This document shows, one piece after another, positions 38,901-44,531 of a stretch of 64,000 nucleotides of DNA. The stretch covers positions 2,914,001-2,978,000 of the forward strand of contig NZ_CP080999.1 in assembly GCF_019645855.1 (NCBI RefSeq), given 5' to 3'. The stretch comes from Mycobacterium malmoense. Lineage in GTDB: Bacteria > Actinomycetota > Actinomycetes > Mycobacteriales > Mycobacteriaceae. The notes under the pieces were generated by a model. It did not search any database, had not been told where the DNA came from, and saw only the letters and a program-made list of their open reading frames with translations. Numbering within the stretch: the stretch's first letter is position 1; each line of letters begins with the position of its first letter. The position numbers and the translations under genes are program-made.

Positions 38901-41900
38901 CCGCGGCCCGCAACTGCCGCTCGCTCACCGGACGGGCCACCATCGCGCCCACCGACAGCACCGGCAACCCTAGGCCGTCGGCCAGCTCGATCGTGACCGC
39001 CGACGGACCCGTGGGCGCGATCCGCGCCCTTACCGCCGAGGCGCCCGCGGCGTGCAACGACACGCCTTGCCACGAGAATGGCAAGATCACTTCGGTTGCC
39101 GCAGTTGCTGTTTCGTTGACCAAGATCATGGCGTGCAACGCCGCGTCAAGCAACGCAGGGTGCACCCCGAACCCGCCGGCACCTCCGGCCGCGTCCGGCA
39201 GCCGCACCTCGGCGAACACCTCATCACCACGGACCCAGGCCGCGGTCAATCCCCGAAACGCCGGGCCGTACCCGTAGCCACGCGCCGCCAGCCGCTCGTA
39301 ACCGTCAGCCGGATCGACGGCGACCGCGCCCGCCGGCGGCCACATCGACAGATCCACGCCCGGCTCCACCGATCCGGGCCTCAACTCCCCCTCGGCGTGG
39401 CATACCCACCCGGAAGCGGCGTCGGCGCGCGAAAAGATCGAGACACTGCGCCGGCCCGACTCTTGGGCGGGACCCACGACCACTTGCACGGCAACCGATC
39501 CTGATTCCGGCAACGTCAATGGCGCTTGCAGCGTCAATTCGTCGACGACCGAACACCCGACCTCGTCGCCGGCGCGGATGGCCAACTCCACCAACCCCGC
39601 ACCCGGGAACACCACCAGCCCGGACACCGCGTGATCGGCCAACCACCCCTGGACGCCGGGCGACAACCGACCCGTCAGCGCCACCCCACCCGAGGCTGGC
39701 AGCTCCACCACCGCGCCCAGCAACGCGTGCTCGCTCGTTGCCTGCCCAAAGCCGGCGGCATCGACCCCCACACCATCGCCGGACAGCCAAAACCGGCGCC
39801 GCTCAAAGGCATACGTGGGCAGCTCGACAAAGTGCGCCCCCTCCAGCGCGCCACGCCAGTCGACGGCCACGCCCGCCACAAACGCGGAGGCGGCCGACGT
39901 CAGGAACCGCTGGAGCCCGCCGTCATCGCGGCCCAGGGTGGGAACGACGATGGCTTCGGTGTTGCCGGTGGAGCAGTCGTTGAAGGTGGCCTCGATCCCG
40001 GCGATCAATGCGGGATGCGGGCTGGATTCGATGAACGTGCGGTATCCCTGCTCGCACGCGCTGCGCACCGCCTGGTCGAACTGCACGGTCTGCCGGATGT
40101 TGCGATACCAGTAGTCGGCATCCAAAGCCGCTGTGTCCAAACGGCTTCCGGTCACCGTGGAAAAGAAGACGGTGCGTGACGAACGTGGCTCTATATCGGC
40201 CAGGGCTTCGCCGAGATCGCCGCGGATCGCCTCCACCTCGGCCGAGTGGGACGCGTAGTCCACGTCGATCCGGCGGGTGCGCACATCGAGGTCGGCGCAG
40301 GCCCGGACGAGCTCGTCCAGTGCGCCCACCTCGCCCGACACCACGACCGCCGAGGGGCCGTTGACGGCAGCGATCGCAACCCGATTGCCATACGGCGCCA
40401 ACAACTCCCGCACCCGGCCGGCGCCGCACGCGATCGACACCATGCCGCCGGGACCGGCCAGCGCGGCCAGCAGCTTGCTGCGCAGCGTGACCACCCGTGC
40501 GGCATCCCGCAACGACAGCGCGCCGGCGACATACGCCGCGGCGATTTCGCCTTGCGAATGGCCGATCACGGCATCCGGCGTGACGCCAACCGATTTCCAC
40601 AGTTCGGCCAGCGACACCATCACGGCGAACAGCACCGGCTGGACCACGTCGACGCGATCCATGCCCGGAGCGCCGGGTGCGCCGCGCAGGACGTCGGTCA
40701 ACGACCAGTCGACGAATTCCGAGAAGGCTTCCGCGCACGCCCGCATCTGCTGCGCGAATGCCGGTGCGGTGTCGAGCAATTCGATGCCCATGCCGAGCCA
40801 TTGGGAGCCTTGGCCGGGGAAGACGAAGACGGTCTTGCCCGCCGGTGTCGCGGTGCCGCGAATCACCGACACGGGTTCATCGGCGGCCAACTCGTCCAGC
40901 CCAGCCAGCAGCCGATCCCGATCACCACCGACCACGACCGCGCGATGCTCAAAGGCCGACCGGCCCGCCAACGTCCACCCCACATCGGCAACATCCAACT
41001 CGTCGTGCGCGCGCACATGCCCGGCCAGCCGCGCGGCCTGAACCTCCAACGCCGACACCGATTTCGCCGACACCACCCACGGCACCACCGGCCGCGTCGG
41101 ACCGGCTTGGCGCGGCGCTGACTCGGGTGCGGCCTCCACGATCACATGGGCGTTGGTGCCGCTAATCCCAAACGACGACACCCCCGCCCGGCGCACCCGC
41201 CCCTGCACCGGCCAGGGCCGCGGTTGCGTCAACAACGCCACCGACCCCGCCGACCAATCCACATGCGGGCTCGGCACATCCACATGCAAACTCGCCGGCA
41301 ACACCTCATGGCGCAACGCCAACACCATCTTGATCACACCCGCCACCCCCGCGGCGGCCTGCGTGTGACCCATGTTCGACTTGATCGACCCCAACCACAG
41401 GGGCTCTCCAAGCTCGCCCCGCTGCTGCCCGTAGGTGGACAACAACGCTTGGGCCTCAATCGGATCGCCCAACGTGGTGCCGGTGCCGTGGCCTTCGACC
41501 ACGTCAATCTCGGCCGCGTTCAACCCCGCATTCGCCAGCGCCGCACGCACCACCCGCTGCTGCGACGGACCGTTCGGGGCGGTCAGCCCGTTCGAGGCCC
41601 CATCCTGGTTGACCGCCGAACCGCGGACGACGGCCAACACCGGATGCCCTAAGCGCCGCGCATCCGAGAGCCGCTCGACGACCACCATTCCCCCGCCCTC
41701 GGACCAGCCGACCCCGTCGGCCGCTCCGGCGTAGGGCTTGCACCGGCCGTCGGGCGCCAGCCCCCGGTGCCGGCTGAACTCCACGAAGACCGTTGGCGTG
41801 GCATTGACCGTCGCGCCCCCCACCAGGGCCAGGTCGCACTCGCCCGACCGCAGCGACTGCACCGCCAAATGCAGCGCCACCAACGACGACGAACACGCCG

Positions 41901-42504
41901 TGTCCACCGACACCGCCGGGCCCTCCAACCCCAGCACGTAAGCGACCCGGCCCGTTGCCACACTCGAGGTCACACCGGTCAGCCGGTATCCCTCGGCCTC
42001 GTCGGCGATCATCCCGTAGCCCTGCGCGATAATCCCGGCGAATACGCCGGTAGCGCTGCCCCGCAACGACATCGGGTCGATCCCGGCCCGCTCCAACGCC
42101 TCCCACGACAACTCCAGCAGCATCCGATGCTGGGGATCGGTCGCCAGCGCCTCGCTCGGCCCCATTCCAAAAAAACCCGCGTCGAAATCCGCGGCGTCAT
42201 CGACAAACCCGCCGTACCGCGCATAGCACTTGTGCGGCGCGTCGGGATCCGGGTCGAACAGCCCCGCCAGGTCCCACCCGCGATCGGTGGGAAACTCCGA
42301 CATCACATCCCGGCCGTCGGCCACCATCTGCCACAGACGCTCCGGGGTATCGACCCCGCCCGGAAAGCGGCACGACATGCCGACGACCGCGATCGGCTCA
42401 TTGGACCGCTCCAGCAGCGCACGGTTAGTGCGCTTCAGGCGTTCAACCTGGACCAGCGCTTTGCGCAGCGCTTCGGTCACATGCTGGAGTTGATCAACCA
42501 TCAC
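29992..42504 (-). CDS. pks12: Pks12 mycoketide synthase, two full reducing modules
   Basis: A 4170-aa type I polyketide synthase making the saturated methyl-branched mycoketide chain of mannosyl-phosphomycoketides. N-terminal coiled-coil docking segment (1-33), then KS1 (Cys204)-AT1 (Ser650)-DH1-ER1-KR1-ACP1 (Ser2007) and KS2 (Cys2235)-AT2 (Ser2677)-DH2-ER2-KR2-ACP2 (Ser4047). AT1 has GHSQGE and YASH, the methylmalonyl signature; AT2 has GHSVGE and HAFH, the malonyl signature, matching the alternating units of mycoketide. No thioesterase or reductase follows ACP2. Two long segments are nearly identical between modules. The gene is followed at once by the SDR/phosphohistidine gene. Confidence 0.96.
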   Translation of the reverse strand: MMVDQLQHVTEALRKALVQVERLKRTNRALLERSNEPIAVVGMSCRFPGGVDTPERLWQMVADGRDVMSEFPTDRGWDLAGLFDPDPDAPHKCYARYGGFVDDAADFDAGFFGMGPSEALATDPQHRMLLELSWEALERAGIDPMSLRGSATGVFAGIIAQGYGMIADEAEGYRLTGVTSSVATGRVAYVLGLEGPAVSVDTACSSSLVALHLAVQSLRSGECDLALVGGATVNATPTVFVEFSRHRGLAPDGRCKPYAGAADGVGWSEGGGMVVVERLSDARRLGHPVLAVVRGSAVNQDGASNGLTAPNGPSQQRVVRAALANAGLNAAEIDVVEGHGTGTTLGDPIEAQALLSTYGQQRGELGEPLWLGSIKSNMGHTQAAAGVAGVIKMVLALRHEVLPASLHVDVPSPHVDWSAGSVALLTQPRPWPVQGRVRRAGVSSFGISGTNAHVIVEAAPESAPRQAGPTRPVVPWVVSAKSVSALEVQAARLAGHVRAHDELDVADVGWTLAGRSAFEHRAVVVGGDRDRLLAGLDELAADEPVSVIRGTATPAGKTVFVFPGQGSQWLGMGIELLDTAPAFAQQMRACAEAFSEFVDWSLTDVLRGAPGAPGMDRVDVVQPVLFAVMVSLAELWKSVGVTPDAVIGHSQGEIAAAYVAGALSLRDAARVVTLRSKLLAALAGPGGMVSIACGAGRVRELLAPYGNRVAIAAVNGPSAVVVSGEVGALDELVRACADLDVRTRRIDVDYASHSAEVEAIRGDLGEALADIEPRSSRTVFFSTVTGSRLDTAALDADYWYRNIRQTVQFDQAVRSACEQGYRTFIESSPHPALIAGIEATFNDCSTGNTEAIVVPTLGRDDGGLQRFLTSAASAFVAGVAVDWRGALEGAHFVELPTYAFERRRFWLSGDGVGVDAAGFGQATSEHALLGAVVELPASGGVALTGRLSPGVQGWLADHAVSGLVVFPGAGLVELAIRAGDEVGCSVVDELTLQAPLTLPESGSVAVQVVVGPAQESGRRSVSIFSRADAASGWVCHAEGELRPGSVEPGVDLSMWPPAGAVAVDPADGYERLAARGYGYGPAFRGLTAAWVRGDEVFAEVRLPDAAGGAGGFGVHPALLDAALHAMILVNETATAATEVILPFSWQGVSLHAAGASAVRARIAPTGPSAVTIELADGLGLPVLSVGAMVARPVSERQLRAAVSGSGPDRLFEVVWSPVPTTRAADADPAPSYELFESLVSLVADDDPVTATYERTHRALAVVQSWLTERDSGVLMVATRGAMALPGEDVTDLAGAAVWGLVRSAQTEHPGRIVLVDSDAPLDGGAAAAVLATGEPQALVRRGTVHTVRVRGSRAVDGILVPPGEGPWRLGLSAAGTFENLRLEPIPNAGAPLEPGQVRVAVRAIAANFRDVMIALGMFTHDAPLGSEAAGVVVEIGSGVTEFAVGDAVMGLFPEGSGTLVTADVRLLLPMPADWSYAEAAGVSVVFATAYYALSVLAGVEPGQRVLVHAAAGGVGMAAVQLARYWGLEVFATASRGKWDTLRAMGFDEEHIADSRSLEFEGKFRAVTGGRGMDVVLDSLAGEFVDASLRLVAPGGVFLEMGKTDIRDPDVVTRDHPGVRYRAFDLFEPGRPRMHEYLLELAALFDAGVLRPLPVTTFDVRRASAALRYLSQARHVGKVVMVMPDAWAAGTVLVTGGTGMAGSVLARHVVARHGVRHVVLVSRRGPDAPGAAELVAELGGAGAQVQVVACDAADRAALAKVIADIPVQRPLTGVIHAAGVLDDAVVTSLSAERVDAVLRAKVDAAWNLHELTRDVDVSAFVLFSSIAGLAGASGQANYAAANSFLDGLAAHRRVHGLPAISLGWGLWDQASAMTGGLDAADLARLGRDGVLALSSEEALELFDTALIVDQPFIAPARIDLTALRAHGVAVPPMFADLVNTPIRRQVDDSLAAAKSKSALAHRLQGLPADEQHAVLLDLVRSHIATVLGNISPEAIDPDKAFQELGFDSLTAVEMRNRLKTVTGLALSPTLIFDYPTPNGLAKYMRAELAGVSQEIKHTPAVRATGDDPIAIVGMSCRYPGGVNSPDDLWEMLIQGRDVLSEFPSDRGWDLEGLFNPDPDVPGGCYTRTGGFVDDVADFDAGFFGVGPSEALAMDPQQRMFLELSWEALERAGIDPMSLRGSATGVFAGVMTQGYGIHGAEPVEGFRLTGQSASVASGRVSYVLGLEGPAVSVDTACSSSLVALHLAVQSLRSGECDLALSGGVTVNATPDIFVEFSRWRGLAPDGRCKPYAGAADGTGFSEGGGMVVVERLSDARRLGHPVLAVVRGSAVNQDGASNGLTAPNGPSQQRVVRAALANAGLGVAEVDAVEGHGTGTTLGDPIEAQALLSTYGQGRNEPLWLGSIKSNMGHTQAAAGVAGVIKMVLALRHEVLPASLHVDVPSPHVDWSAGSVALLTQPRPWPVQGRVRRAGVSSFGISGTNAHVIVEAAPESAPRQAGPTRPVVPWVVSAKSVSALEVQAARLAGHVRAHDELDVADVGWTLAGRSAFEHRAVVVGGDRDRLLAGLDELAADEPVSVIRGTATPAGKTVFVFPGQGSQWLGMGMGLHAAYPVFAEAFDTVVAELDRHLLRPLREVMWGHDENLLNTTEFAQPALFAVETALFRLLETWGMRPDFVMGHSVGELTAAHVSGVLSLENAALLVAARGRLMQSLPAAGAMFAVAATEDEARPLLGADVGIAAINGPASVVISGAEDSVTAIADRLRGQGRKVHKLAVSHAFHSPLMEPIIDEFGSLAAGLPVGRPTIPVVSNVTGQSAADDFASANYWKRHIRDAVRFADSVHFAQSAGATRFLEVGPAGGLTASIEESLADVPDDRVVSVPMLRRDHPEPTALTNAVARAFVSGVGVDWRAMLPGGRFVELPTYAFERRRFWMSRSGATVDAAGLGLAAGEHALLGAVVELPASGGVVLTGRLSPTAQGWLSDHAIGGVVLFPGAGFVELAIRAGDEVDCGVVDELNLAAPLVLPAAGSVAVQVVVGSPDATDARDVSVFSRAEAGSGWLLHAEGVLRPGAVEPAADLSAWPPVGAVPVDVSDGYERLAQRGYGYGPAFRGLTSMWRRGDEVFAEVSLPSDTGVSAAGFGVHPAMLDAALHALILASDSTGAMAVDEGSVLVPFSWQHVSLHAAGASAVRARIAPTGPTSVSIELADRLGLPVLSVASMVARPVTERQLLAAVSSSGPDRLFEVVWSAQSPTTVQPVLVCAWETTQLDIAETDRSVLLFESTPAAGDVLADVYAATRKALDVLRTWLTERDSGVLVVATRGAMALPGEDVTDLAGAAVWGLVRSAQTEHPGRIVLVDSDRRLDDQAVAASLAVGEPQVLLRGDTPYTARVRGSRAVDGILVPPGEGPWRLGLSAAGTFENLRLEPIPDADTPLEPGQVRVALSAVAANFRDVMIALGLYPDPDAVMGVEASGVVLESAESAGRFSVGDKVMGLFPNGTGTIAVTDQRLLVKVPAGWSHTAAATTSVVFATAFYALADLASVRPGQRVLVHAAAGGVGMAAVQLARYWGLEVFATASRGKWDTLRAMGFDEDHIADSRSLEFEGKFRAVTGGRGMDVVLDSLAGEFVDASLRLVGPGGVFLEMGKTDIRDPDVVTRDHPGVRYRAFDLFEAGPDRIQQMLAELTALFGEDILRPLPVTTFDVRRASAALRYLSQARHVGKVVMVMPDAWAAGTVLVTGGTGMAGSVLARHVVARHGVRHVVLVSRRGPDAPGAAELVAELGGAGAQVQVVACDAADRAALAKVIADIPVQRPLTGVIHAAGVLDDAVVTSLSAERVDAVLRAKVDAAWNLHELTRDVDVSAFVLFSSIAGLAGASGQANYAAANSFLDGLAAHRRVHGLPAISLGWGLWDQASAMTGGLGAADLARFGRDGIVAMPSDQALELMDTALIVDEPFMLPAHLDRAALRVKFDAGTLPPMFTDLINAPTRRQVDDSLAAAKSKSALLQRLEGLPADEQHTVLLDLVRSHIATVLGNSSPEAIDPDKAFQELGFDSLTAVEMRNRLKSATGLALSPTLIFDYPNSAALAGYMHRELVGASEQETPAAAPGEAEIQRVVGSIPVKRLRQAGVLELLLALATEADGNGQASQATPKPAAEKDIADMDLDDLVNAALMNDDE
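30764..31445 (-). repeat. Intragenic direct repeat A, copy in module 2 (KR region)
   Basis: 682 bp that match 36878-37559 with only one difference found by eye (31102 against 37216). Covers the KR core from GTVLVTGGTGMAG to ASAMTGG. Offset 6114 bp. Confidence 0.9.
34700..35316 (-). repeat. Intragenic direct repeat B, copy in module 2 (KS end, linker, AT start)
   Basis: 617 bp matching 40784-41400 with two differences seen by eye (near 34868 and 34954). Offset 6084 bp. Confidence 0.88.
36878..37559 (-). repeat. Intragenic direct repeat A, copy in module 1 (KR region)
   Basis: Partner of 30764-31445. Identity at synonymous positions far exceeds that of the flanking DH and AT regions of the same modules, pointing to gene conversion. 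Confidence 0.9.
40784..41400 (-). repeat. Intragenic direct repeat B, copy in module 1 (KS end, linker, AT start)
   Basis: Partner of 34700-35316. It ends exactly at the KS segment LGSIKSNMGHTQ and begins at GQGSQWLGMG of the AT domain, where the two ATs then diverge by specificity. Confidence 0.88.
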
Positions 42505-42862
42505 TACCCTCGCCTAACATTGGCCGTCTTAGACCGCGGGATGCGGCTCTCGCCGAGTCAAGGAAGTTGCTGCACGGGGCGCCGCCGCAATCTTTGCAAC
42601 CGGCGTCGTGCTGCTCTTCGACCCAAGTTCGCTGGTGAGTATCGCCAACTCCGGCACGATTTCAAAACGTCGGACGCTCCCGGCTTCCCCACGGGGATCG
42701 GACTCGACACCTGGAACACCTTCCCGATTGTTCCTCTGCCCCCTGTACACCCGGGTGCACCTGGCGCGCCATCCATGGCGCGACTGTACCCGGCTACCCA
42801 TCGGCGGTGGTCAGGCGCGGGCCAGACGGGGTCAGACGGGGTTAGACATGGGTTAGACAGGG
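42505..42862. other. 358-bp upstream region of pks12
   Basis: No convincing gene. It carries the 5' leader and promoter of pks12 (minus strand) and, at its far end, a run of five degenerate 10-bp repeats that reaches the stop codon of the next gene. No familiar sigma promoter or operator was recognised in the remainder. Confidence 0.6.
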
Positions 42863-42871
42863 TTAGACACC
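42821..42871 (-). repeat. Five degenerate 10-bp tandem repeats upstream of pks12
   Basis: On the + strand GCCAGACGGG, GTCAGACGGG, GTTAGACATG, GTTAGACAGG, GTTAGACACC, the middle and fourth separated by one extra G. On the minus strand the unit is TGTCTAACCC. The last unit contains the TAA stop of the gene at 42863-43213. About 320-370 bp before the pks12 start. Confidence 0.7.
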
Positions 42872-43213
42872 CGCTCGGCGCCAGCCGTCGGCCGCGCGGG
42901 CGGCCCGGATCAGCACGTCGCACAGTTCCCGCAGTTCGGCGGCACCCGCTCCTTCGTCGAGCGCGGTGGTGACATCCTCGGCCGCGCATCGCACCTGGTA
43001 GACACGGTCCGAGAGGTCGGCCGCATCGTCGGCCGACAGCACCACCGCGTCCGCCGGCAAGGCCCCAGCCTCGCCCCGATTCAGCGAGGCACGTTGCTCG
43101 TACGCCCGCTGCCGGCACGACTGCCGGCAGTACTGACGGCGACGGCCCATCCCGGCATTGGTCACATCGCGGCCGCACCAGCGGCACGGCTGGGGGTGGG
43201 CGCGGCGGGTCAC
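42863..43213 (-). CDS. Small zinc-finger-like protein (position of Rv2049c)
   Basis: A 116-aa protein with an N-terminal metal-binding pattern CRWCGRD then YCRQSCRQRAYEQR (C-x2-C ... C-x3-C), in a very basic context that suggests nucleic-acid contact. The C-terminal half is acidic and helical (LSADDAADLSDRVYQVRCA). GTG 43213 gives the short N-terminus VTRRAHPQPCRWCGRD. It is divergent from rbpA and lies just upstream of pks12. I recognise the motif type but no characterised family. Confidence 0.65.
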   Translation of the reverse strand: MTRRAHPQPCRWCGRDVTNAGMGRRRQYCRQSCRQRAYEQRASLNRGEAGALPADAVVLSADDAADLSDRVYQVRCAAEDVTTALDEGAGAAELRELCDVLIRAARAADGWRRAGV

Positions 43214-43292
43214 GCCTGCCGACTTTAGTCCGCCGGGTTCGGCGATCCCGGTATCATCAATATTCGCGTCGCGTATGCCGCGTGTCGGGCCG

Positions 43293-43318
43293 GGAACTAC
43301 GCAGACCGTCATAACGTT
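43293..43318 (+). promoter_or_regulatory. SigE/SigH-type promoter of rbpA
   Basis: GGAAC (43293-43297), 18-nt spacer, GTT (43316-43318): an exact match to the ECF stress-sigma pattern GGAAC-N18-GTT of mycobacterial SigE/SigH (and Streptomyces SigR). It lies 55 bp before the rbpA ATG. A stress-induced rbpA agrees with what is known of the SigR regulon. Confidence 0.65.
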
Positions 43319-43372
43319 TGCTAAACGGACAGAATTGCACCACAGCCCAGAGGACCTAGAGGAGTAGCACAC

Positions 43373-43708
43373 ATGGCTGATCGCGTACTGAGAGGCAGCC
43401 GCCTCGGAGCCGTGAGCTACGAGACCGACCGCAACCATGACCTCGCGCCGCGTCAGATCGCGCGATACCGCACCGAGAACGGCGAGGAGTTCGAGGTTCC
43501 GTTCGCCGACGACGCCGACATTCCCGGCACCTGGCTGTGCCGCAACGGCATGGAAGGCACCCTCATCGAGGGCGACCTGCCCGAGCCGAAGAAGGTCAAG
43601 CCGCCGCGCACGCACTGGGACATGCTGCTGGAGCGCCGCACCGTCGAAGAGCTTGACGAGCTGCTCAAGGAGCGCCTCGATCTGATCAGGTCGCGCCGCC
43701 GCGGCTGA
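43373..43708 (+). CDS. rbpA: RNA polymerase-binding protein RbpA
   Basis: Essential actinobacterial transcription factor that binds the sigma-A-RNA polymerase holoenzyme and stabilises open complexes. 111 aa, same as M. tuberculosis Rv2050. The protein begins MADRVLRGSRLGAVSYETDR, the central RbpA core domain has the CxNGMEGTLIEG-type strand, and the C-terminal sigma-interaction helix is VEELDELLKERLDLIRSRR. Good AGGAG Shine-Dalgarno at 43359-43363. Confidence 0.97.
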   Translation: MADRVLRGSRLGAVSYETDRNHDLAPRQIARYRTENGEEFEVPFADDADIPGTWLCRNGMEGTLIEGDLPEPKKVKPPRTHWDMLLERRTVEELDELLKERLDLIRSRRRG

Positions 43709-43727
43709 CGAGGGCCGTTCGCGCCCG

Positions 43728-44531
43728 TTATGTGCGGTTGTCGGCCCGCGTGGCTCGGGCGCGCGAGCTCCTGGTCCGTCGCCCCTCGATGCCCCATCGA
43801 GTGACTTTGACCAGCGCCTCGCGGATGTTGGATCCGCTCATTTTGGAGACGCCGAGTTCGCGCTCGGTGAAGGTGATGGGCACCTCGACGACGACGAACC
43901 CGTTGCGGATCGTGCGCCAGGTCAGGTCGATCTGGAAGCAATAGCCCTTGGAGTCCACACCGTCGAGGTCGATCGCCTCGAGCACTTCGCGGCGGTAGGC
44001 GCGGTAGCCGGCGGTGATGTCGTGGACGCCGATGCCGAGCGCCACCCGCGAATAGGTGTTGGCCGTCTTGGACAACGCCAGGCGTCGCCACGGCCAATTT
44101 CGCACCGTGCCCCCGTCGACGTAGCGGGAACCGATGGCCAGGTCGGCGCCGGCGTCGACGGCGTCCAGCAGGCGGTGCAGCTGTTCGGGCGCGTGGCTGC
44201 CGTCGGCGTCCATCTCGACGAGCACCGCGTATTGCCGGCTCAGGCCCCAGGCGAAGCCCGCCAGGTACGCGGCACCCAGGCCGTTCTTGGCGGTGCGGTG
44301 CAGGACGTGGGTGCGTCCGGGGTCGGCCGCCGCCAGCTCGTCGGCGAGCTGGCCGGTGCCGTCGGGGCTGCCGTCGTCGACGATGAGCAGGTGCACGGCG
44401 GGGCAGGCGTCCTTCAGCCGCCGGTGGATCACCGGCAGGTTCTCCCGCTCGTTGAAGGTGGGGATGATTACCAGGACGCTCTGGCTGGGACGGTTGCCCG
44501 GGACCTGGGACGCCGGCTGGCCGGTGGTCAT
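43728..44531 (-). CDS. ppm1: Polyprenol-monophosphomannose synthase Ppm1 (single-domain)
   Basis: GT2 glycosyltransferase that moves mannose from GDP-mannose to polyprenyl phosphate, giving the mannose donor for lipomannan, lipoarabinomannan and protein mannosylation. 267 aa: IIPTFNERENLPVI, VDDGSPDGTG, the catalytic EMDADGSHAPEQL, GSRYVDGG and SRVALGIGVHDITAGYRAY. In M. tuberculosis Rv2051c this domain is fused to Lnt; here it is a separate gene whose ATG overlaps the lnt stop (ATGA, 44528-44531), so coupling is kept at the translational level. Confidence 0.95.
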   Translation of the reverse strand: MTTGQPASQVPGNRPSQSVLVIIPTFNERENLPVIHRRLKDACPAVHLLIVDDGSPDGTGQLADELAAADPGRTHVLHRTAKNGLGAAYLAGFAWGLSRQYAVLVEMDADGSHAPEQLHRLLDAVDAGADLAIGSRYVDGGTVRNWPWRRLALSKTANTYSRVALGIGVHDITAGYRAYRREVLEAIDLDGVDSKGYCFQIDLTWRTIRNGFVVVEVPITFTERELGVSKMSGSNIREALVKVTRWGIEGRRTRSSRARATRADNRT

